A stretch of 64,000 nucleotides of DNA, taken from the NCBI RefSeq assembly GCF_051020985.1, contig NC_135008.1, forward strand, positions 8,060,001 through 8,124,000, read 5' to 3'. The translations under genes and the position numbers were made by a program. This DNA is from Nomia melanderi. Taxonomy: Eukaryota > Arthropoda > Insecta > Hymenoptera > Halictidae. The first letter of the stretch is position 1. The number at the start of each line of letters is the position of its first letter. The notes under the pieces were generated by a model. That model saw only the letters and a list, made by a program, of their open reading frames with translations. It was not told where the DNA came from and ran no database searches. Of this stretch, positions 56,423 to 64,000 are shown in pieces.

Positions 56423-59361
56423 TAATCTTATTCAAACGAATATATTCTGTAACTCCGAAGTTACAACGACATTTAACAATGTCTCTATGCATAAAAGTTT
56501 GATTAACTATGCAATGTCGTTCGGAATTTTCCGGTAAAAAATTATATAAATCAATGTAATCTAGTACACTGACGTATAACTTCAAAGTCACACGAGTCTA
56601 TAGAGGGTTAATTACGTTACACCCACGTTATGCCTCGTCAGCGCATTTTGTCCTGTAACGGACCAGACAATGACCCTTTGATAGCCGCGATAATGAATTT
56701 TTTCTTGTCGCCTTTCTCCCGCGTGAATTTTTAGTCTAGCCGGTTGGGACGCGCCGACGCGGATTCTTCGTTCGTGCGATACTTCCGTTAATCGTAGGCA
56801 AAGTCCTGTCCCCGTTTTATCGCGGCGTCATAACGACGTTTCCCTTTCGCGGAACGAGGTGGAAAGAAAATTTTCAAACGGATCGCCGCGCCGTTTCCGC
56901 CCCGCTAAACGAGGCGTCGTCGGGCCAAAACGCTCGCAGCACCGCGCGACTGCCGAGAGGGTCCCCCGGAATTCATTTCATGGCCAATTACAATTAGCAT
57001 TTATGCCGAGATTTGCATATCGTCGCGAGATAATTTCACGAACGCTTAAGCCTAATCTCTGTGTCAGATGTTCCTCCACGGCCGCGGCAAGGAATTGCAC
57101 GGCCCCTCCCGGCGATCGCCTATCTCGCGCAAACTTTCCCGTGACTAGAGTGAAAGTCGGGATCAGCGTCTGGACGAGACTTTATATTGTGTACCCTATA
57201 GAAATTGTCTCCGTAAGTTCTCCTTTTAGTGGCGTCGTTCCGGGGGTAATAGTACTTCGTGTTTCGCGTTGCCCGCGTACTTCGTGGAAATGTGGACAGT
57301 GTAACGATTGTGATTTTTGTTAATTTTTTTTTGGTTTGAACAGGATGTCGGTGGTTTTGTTGGGTATCTGAATGTGAAGCACCGAATGCTAAAGAAGTGG
57401 TTTGAGTGAATCGAATTCTTGTTTGATTCGGTGAATAGTGAAGAAATATGTTTAGTAAATAAATATACACGATTTATGCGTTACGTATAATAATATTTAG
57501 AATTCCTGTGTATTGCAGTTGTTTCATTGTTTGTAATTGTTCTCGTTAGCTTTTTCAACTTTTCATGAATGGGGGACGCAAAAGGGAAAAAAGCCGTGTT
57601 CAAAGTCTCGTTTGATAATCGAATATCTGCATTATGTCGATGAATATGAATAGGACACCAATGAAATTACGAACAAGGAAATTTCAAAGTAAAATCGGGT
57701 AAAGCACGAGTACAGGAGATTTCATGGTACGCGAGACGAAATGATGGGGTTACAACAGTGATTCGTTTGACAGTGGTCAGCCTGATTGCCAGTGGTAACT
57801 ACAGTGTGACGGCCCGGTAATATATTAGAATGGGGATTCGATAATGGAATTGCTTTCACGCTAAATTGCAATCTTTTATTTTATTGCAGGTGCGCAGCCT
57901 GGAATTAATCGAGGGGTGAAACTTCAAGGGAAATCCAGAGTAGCGAGCATTAAAATAGGTAGCACGTTTCTCGTGAGTTTCAACTGTTCCATTTTAATAT
58001 TTTTGTTCCTTTCATTTCAGAATGACTCGAGTAAACTAAATAAAATAATAAAACGTACCGTAAATAGACGATTATAATTTATAAAACATTACTATTAGTG
58101 CACTCGATCTGCAATTTAACAGTAATCCATAAGATGATAAAACATACTAACTTCTATAGCTTCTTCTCTACACTTATATCTTAATTAATATCTTCTATAT
58201 ACCAATAACAATTTCTTCTTCACATTAAAACTTCACTACTGCCAGCTGAGAAGATCAGCTTAACCATATCACAAACTATACCCAAACTTTGAATTAAAAA
58301 TCCCTAAATATTAGCTCATTAACAACTCACATTATCAAAATACTCAAGCATTAACTAATCAAAAATTTATCTAAGTACCAACTATCACTAACAAATATCC
58401 AAACAATCCCCAAACAAAAGCACAGTCGCGAACCATGATGCACAATCACCTTGATTCATCACCGACGTCTTATCTGAGCCAACCAAATTCCACTTTGAAA
58501 CGTGACTACGCACAGTTCTCCCACCAATTCGTCAGTCTTCCCACCATGAAATCGACGACGAAAGTGCCACTGGGACATCGAATTCACACGGTCGGTCGCA
58601 GGAAAACACTCGTCGGCCGCGAGTTTCACCGAAATAAGCTCGGCGGATTAAGACCTACCCGCAAGAGACTCGACGCGCCGACGAACGGAGTCGGAATCAT
58701 GCCGTTGACAGTTTGTAAATGATCTAGTTTGCCGCGCGGGAAAGTGAGAAACGGCCGGCGCGGCGCGGCGGGGTGGTTCTCGGATGTGGAACAGAAAGGG
58801 AAATGACGTGGAGGGTGGCCGGGAGCGTTAAGAAAGACGGAAATTCGGGATACCGTGTCGAGATGGGGTTCGGGAAGCTTAACTATTCATCTTCGCGGCA
58901 ATCCAACAAACTTTCGGCCCGCCTTTGATGCCGGAATACTAAAACTGTCGCGCGGCGGATCGCGACGTCGTGAACACAACTCGCGGACGAGCCCTTAACG
59001 TCTTCCGAAGAGGGCGGCAGCCTGGGATGCAAAGGTTCATTCTATCGAGCTGAACGTTTGGATGAAATATAACCATCTTAGGAATCGTCGGCAGTAACGG
59101 GGAAGATGAGACGCGCGAGATTCGCGACGGTGGAATTGCTTCGGCGTTTGAATCTCGGTTCCTGGACAGGGAACATGGTTGAACTGATTTGTTCTATATG
59201 TACGGTTTTTGATTGTTCATAACGTATTAGAGATATCGTTTGTGATTATCTTTAGTGTTTTAATAAGCGACATGAAAATGATTTCGCTGGTGTATAGAAA
59301 TAGGAGGAGATAATTTTATTGTTTGATTAGTCGAATGAAGAAGGATGGAAATTATTATATA
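56423..59361. other. Upstream segment with CpG-rich blocks (about 56640-57300, 58430-59180)
   Basis: No gene or repeat recognised. Confidence 0.3.
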
Positions 59362-59365
59362 TTAA

Positions 59366-59569
59366 CACCAACTGCACTCATCAAAACGGGTTCCAGTCTT
59401 CTTATTTCAGAATTATTCGTATCTTAAAAACGTGAAATATCCGGAACGGTTTAAAAAATAGTCTCCCTTCAATACTATATTTATGTACTATACGAAGAGA
59501 CCGAAAAAAATCTATTGTTATAATTTTTACAAGGATTACGATCGTATTCAATGTTCAGTTGTTCTAGGA
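59366..59569. mobile_element. Family A, decayed
   Basis: Ends CACCAACTGCACTCATC and CAGTTGTTCTAGGA; TTAA left, TTGA right (shared with the next element). Confidence 0.6.
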
Positions 59570-59573
59570 TTGA

Positions 59574-59796
59574 CACGTTGAATGAACAAAATACACAAAA
59601 TGGAAAAAATATGATATTAAATCATTTGACTGAATCGCATTATTATTATTGCACGTTCTTTTAGCCGAATGTCACGAAATTAGATAACATTATTTACAAT
59701 ATCGAAATGTTTCCAAATAATAGTCGTTTCATTCAGTGAACTATAGTAATTCGATTTGATTAGGGGTCGCCAATTACCCCCACGGCATTCAACGTG
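59574..59796. mobile_element. TTAA MITE family B (inverted)
   Basis: Ends CACGTTGAATG and CGGCATTCAACGTG; TTGA left, TTAA right. Degenerate hairpin GGGGTCGCCAATTACCCC inside the right end. Confidence 0.85.
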
Positions 59797-59800
59797 TTAA

Positions 59801-60304
59801 AACACAGTACTGACCATGTATAGATTTAACTTTTATATGAGACTGAGATTAAAAGCATGTTCATTCGAGCAACGTTCGTTAAGACAGTGTCGTTAAGACA
59901 AAATGTCGAAAGCAGGAAAGTTCGAAGTGGATTTCTTAGCTAGACCGCAAGGGTAATTGTCAAAACGGGTGGCTGAAAATTGTAGCGGCGTTAATCAACG
60001 CGTCCGTTCTCCCTCCCGGATGAAAGTGCCGGCTACGTCATTACTCGAACGATGAAAGAACTTTCTCCTATACTGATTGTCTCTTGGACCGACCCTCGTG
60101 GAAGCTACCCTCGTTTCAATTACCGGTACCAGGTGACTTGTAGCTCGTTCCGCGTCCCCGAGCAGTTAACGCCGCTTCGGGTTCATCGTATGCAAATGAC
60201 AAGCCGTCCGTCCGTTTGTCCGTTCATCCCACGCCGCGGCGCCGGGACAGGGGACTGCTTGATTCACATCAAACGCTGGCTAAATGCTGTTTATTGTCTC
60301 GGCA

Positions 60305-60341
<37 letters not shown>

Positions 60342-62531
60342 GTATATATCCATGCATATGAAATAATCGTGAAAATAATTGCCGTCAAAGGTAACACCCA
60401 CGCCAGACCGACGCTCATGAGTAAGGAACCAAATTGCCTGGAGACATCTTGAACCGAGTTTTACGCTTCGAGGGCTGGAGCGTTTAGGGGAGTATTAAAT
60501 CTTAAAATTGCGTAGAATGTTAATGTGTGATCTCTGTGATACGGAAGAGAGAACTAAACAGATTTTATTTAAAATATACCAATTGTTCACAATTTGAGTA
60601 GATATCAAGACTTCCCTTTGATCGAAGACATTGCGATATTAGAGATGATATGTGAGAATAATAGTGTATTTCTTATTATTTTATGTTAAAGTAATTATAT
60701 ATTCTATACTCCATATTCTAAGAAATGAGACAGTTAGTCTATAAAGATCATTAAGAATATCAAAGAAATTATGAACCTCAATCCAAAATTGACTACTCCG
60801 CTCCATCACAAGCCTAATCAATACCACAGAAGTCCGAAAGTTCCATCAACGAAGCATCAACACAAACGATAATTACAAATCATAAACGATAGCCCAGCAA
60901 CGAGAACAACGTCCTAAAATTCGCTTCATACTTTCGCGTAACGCTGCCAGCCCGCTCTAACGAGGAGCGTTAGCCCGCAGGGGCTAGCAGCGCGCGGTTC
61001 TCCGTTCCGTCCACTTCATTAGGTTTAATCGGCCGATTTTTAATTACTTCGGACGTTGGATCCACTCGTGGAGGAAGGCAAGAAAAATCCCGGCGTGAAG
61101 GGGCCTTGTCGAAACGGTTAATAAGACCGGGGATAGGACAGAAGGGGTTGCGGGGGCGGGCGGTTACCGAAGAACCCCTTGAAACTTTACAGACTGCGGG
61201 AGAGCGGAACGCGGGGGCGGATGAGCAAGGGGTGAACCACGGGGTGGGTGGCCCGCGAGGGGAGTTTAATTAAATATCACACGACACATTATGGGACGAG
61301 ATCGCCGCCGCCAACGCCGCGATGTCACTGGCAAGTAACGTCAGCCGCACACCACGGGGCCAGAGGAGTTCCAGCTGGAACGCGGAGCGGAAGCGAAGGG
61401 AAACGTTGATACCGCATGGTTCCGGAAGCTGCTGGAGGAACTCGTCCTCCAGACGTTCCAACGTCCACCCTTTTTGAATCGACCGGATCTGGACACGGTG
61501 TCCTACCGTTTGAAACCGAAATGCTATTGGGGACCAGTTTACAGGAGCTTTAGAGTATGCTGTTCCAAGAATAGGGTTTTGTGCTCTTAGTTTTGATAAT
61601 TAGTGGAGATTATTAGTTTTACTTAGTCTTAATTATTAGTAAGAATAATTGTCGTTCGTAGTTTGTTATAGCTCGGGTTTATTGATTTTGCCTGTATGCG
61701 TGATATAGTGAACATAGTCTAATCCAGATTTCGGTAAATGTTTTGTTGGAATTTTTGGAATGTGAACATCCTCGCTATGTTAATGGGTAAGTTGGTTGAT
61801 GCCAGTAGGTGTGATGAAATGTAAGTAGTGAAATAGTAAAATGTATACAGCAAAATAAAAAATGCAAATAGTAAAATAAATCACCAGGGAATTAAAAACA
61901 AGAAAGAAAAAGGACACGCTGCGAGCCCCTAGCAATTCCCTCAGTACTAAAGCGATCCAATCCCTCCCGCTCTTATTTTCTCCCTAACGACAATGTAACT
62001 GGAGATTCAATTCACGTAAACGAGTGGACGCGCCATCGCCATGGGTACCCATGAAAATCTGGTCCTAATTTCGCAATATATCTACCGAACGAGCAATACC
62101 GGACGAGGATAAACGGGACTCCGTGATCGTGGCACGAGGAATACCGTTGAGAGGCAACGACTTTACAGCTTGCCTCTAATTGGGAATGATTCTTCTTGTT
62201 ATGACGGTTGACGGGGAGCAGGTTCAAGACAGGGAGTATCTCTCTTCCGCTCGAGATTTTTATATCGTCTTTCGCCTTGGAATTTTTACGACCTACGGTT
62301 TAAATTCTGTTTAAGATTCGAGAAACTTGAAACCACTTCCGGTTTTCTATGATTAAAGTATCGTGAAAGCACCGGGCCGGACATTTTTCTGGATTGGATC
62401 GGGATTGGATCGAGGAAGGCTGCATGCGCGCATTGACTAAAGGTATTTTTGGTTTATGGATTAAAGTAAACTACTGAAGCAAGATTTATAAGATAAGAAA
62501 GAAAGATACAATGATTACGGAGTAAAAATTA
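59801..62531. other. Upstream segment with CpG-rich blocks (about 60000-60480, 60950-61520, 61920-62440)
   Basis: No supported gene. A minus-strand open frame at 61270-61461 lies in an island but has no splice partner I can fit. Confidence 0.3.
60305..60340. repeat. (CT)n microsatellite
   Basis: Nearly pure CT dinucleotide tract. Confidence 0.9.
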
Positions 62532-62535
62532 TTAA

Positions 62536-62786
62536 CCTCTTGGCCTATGATATGTTTCTTAATTCTGATCGATACGGCTACATTGTCATTAATAATTTAT
62601 TGGAAAAAGAAAAAAATTCTAAGCATATGTTATGCCTGTATTTACTTTTAAGTATAATAGTTGATTACAGAGGAATAATATTTACTTTCAGTTCGAATGA
62701 ACTAAGTAAAATATATATATATATATTTGTTGAATCACGTTGAAAATCTTCACCACGAGTCTCACTCGCTATTGTAGGACAAAGGG
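62536..62786. mobile_element. TTAA MITE family H
   Basis: 251 bp, TTAA on both sides. Left end CCTCTTGGCCTATGA, right end TAGGACAAAGGG. Hairpin CGAGTCTCACTCG inside the right end; a short TA microsatellite has expanded inside. Confidence 0.84.
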
Positions 62787-62790
62787 TTAA

Positions 62791-63725
62791 GATAACACAC
62801 GATGTCTACAATATGCAGAGAGAATTATCTACAGCTTTAAACGTTATTCGACACACGATTATAGGTTCGGACAGTTCATACGCATATTAATGTAACATCA
62901 CGCAACAAGGTCGCAGCACATAAATAAGAAAACGGGACACGAGACCAAGATAAATATGAATACAAATGAGTACACTCTGGATCCTCTCCAAACAGTTTCA
63001 AATAAAATGGCCGCGCTAACCCGGCCCGCAGAAACACTTTACCCCTAGTTTGTCATTACTTCGGCCACGCCAGGATCAGCTAACCGATTACTTTCCACCG
63101 GTCATGCATTATTTATACCGCCGCAAACGGAAGCCACCTCGGCCAGAGTAAACATCGTTCGCCTCGATTAGAATGCCCGCCGGTTCGTGGCAAGAAGTCG
63201 TATCAAAGAGCGTATGGCCAGCGTCCTCCGAACGGGGCGGCGAGCTTTCGGGTCTCGGGGCAAGTTTGCTCAGGCGTTGCTGATCCCGAGACGACGTTCA
63301 CGGCGCTAGGTCGAATTAAAAGCCCATGAATACGGCGAGGATGCAAACTCTGCCGGTATTCCGGCTGGGGTCGGTGTTCCTCGGTGGTCCACAAAGATCT
63401 TCGCATTGAAACACTTGGGTAATGCGTTTACATCAAACGAACGAATGCGTTCGGTCCACGTTCCGATGAAATTCAAGTCCAAATGAATATTTGTTTATTC
63501 TTGGTTGATACTCGTATACTTTATTTCATGAACAAACAATTTAACCAGTTAGTCGTTGCGACCTCTTTAAAAAGTGTGTACTTTATTCTGGTATGTGTAC
63601 GTGTTCATTACTGCAAATAATTGTTTCTAAGATTTTCATTCGAATAACGTATACCTATAAAGTTGGTTGTTTCGAAAATTAATATTTCCTTAACCATTCG
63701 ACTGTTTTTCGACGAGTATACTGGT
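62791..63725. other. Upstream segment, CpG-rich (about 62990-63470)
   Basis: No gene or repeat recognised. Confidence 0.3.
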
Positions 63726-63728
63726 TAA

Positions 63729-63927
63729 GGGCTAGGCACACGAACGACGCGATCGCGTCGCGATCATGCGTACATGTACCATATATACAGAGCACATTTC
63801 ATCTTACACAATCAAAAAATAGAAATACATGGATTTGTCATTCTTGTCGCGATCTATTGCTGTTTTGCCAATCGCGGTATCGCTGACAATCTTGTCGCTA
63901 TCTCGTATCGCTTGTGTGCATAAGCCC
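63729..63927. mobile_element. Harbinger-like MITE
   Basis: 199 bp. Ends GGGCTAGGCACACGAACGA and the diverged inverse TCGCTTGTGTGCATAAGCCC, flanked by TAA on both sides. Three-base TAA/TTA duplications and GGG termini suit PIF/Harbinger. It is rich in GATCGCG-type palindromes. Confidence 0.65.
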
Positions 63928-64000
63928 TAAGATCGTTGCTCATATATCAGTGCAAAGTCAGCTTAGTATTACACTGACGCATTATTCACTTGCATTTTTG

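Noticed and set aside
61270..61461. Minus-strand frame considered as an upstream exon of the SH2 adaptor
   Set aside because: No donor in the right phase was found near its end, and the sequence is not recognised.
1..64000. tRNA, rRNA, known microRNA or CRISPR
   Set aside because: I looked by eye for tRNA B-box sequences, familiar insect microRNA cores and regularly spaced repeats with spacers; none convincing. A covariance-model search would be decisive.

Overview
The window looks like a stretch of an insect genome, most likely a hymenopteran such as a bee. The DNA is AT-rich but broken by CpG-rich, non-coding blocks. Introns are split by GT-AG junctions. It is littered with short TTAA-bounded inverted-repeat elements of piggyBac type. 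Nothing bacterial (operons, ribosome binding sites, CRISPR) is present. The assignment to Hymenoptera is inference from base composition and repeat content.

The main gene lies on the minus strand and spans about 35.7 kb (42608 down to 6890). I assembled six coding exons whose splice phases all agree: 42608-42548 (least certain), 42212-41242, 40967-39347, 9525-9336, 7894-7775 and 7079-6890. They encode about 1050 residues. A long, disordered, Gln/Ser/Asn-rich N-terminal part carries repeated short motifs. It is followed by a C-terminal SH2 domain of the SHB/SHD/SHE/SHF adaptor type, split over the last two exons. The domain has the WYHG start, the YLVRNSES phosphotyrosine pocket and the terminal LPIRGAEHM block. 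A 29.8 kb intron separates the disordered part from the SH2 exons. About 4.5 kb after the stop codon, free of TTAA elements, looks like a long 3'UTR ending at two AATAAA signals near 2376-2393.

At the left edge (210-1329) there are likely terminal exons of an unidentified convergent plus-strand gene. I found no other convincing gene. The long intron and the region upstream of 42.6 kb contain CpG-rich islands, minisatellites, a truncated non-LTR retrotransposon, fold-back elements and more than 30 TTAA elements.

The TTAA elements are the most striking content. They are 200-250 bp long, fall into about ten terminal-repeat families (called A to K here for convenience; these are not published names), and share a plan: a TTAA target, short terminal inverted repeats and, in many copies, a hairpin just inside one end only. 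The hairpin sequence differs between families and shows paired arm changes between copies. They nest inside each other, up to three levels at 1558-2245, and abut through shared TTAA sites.
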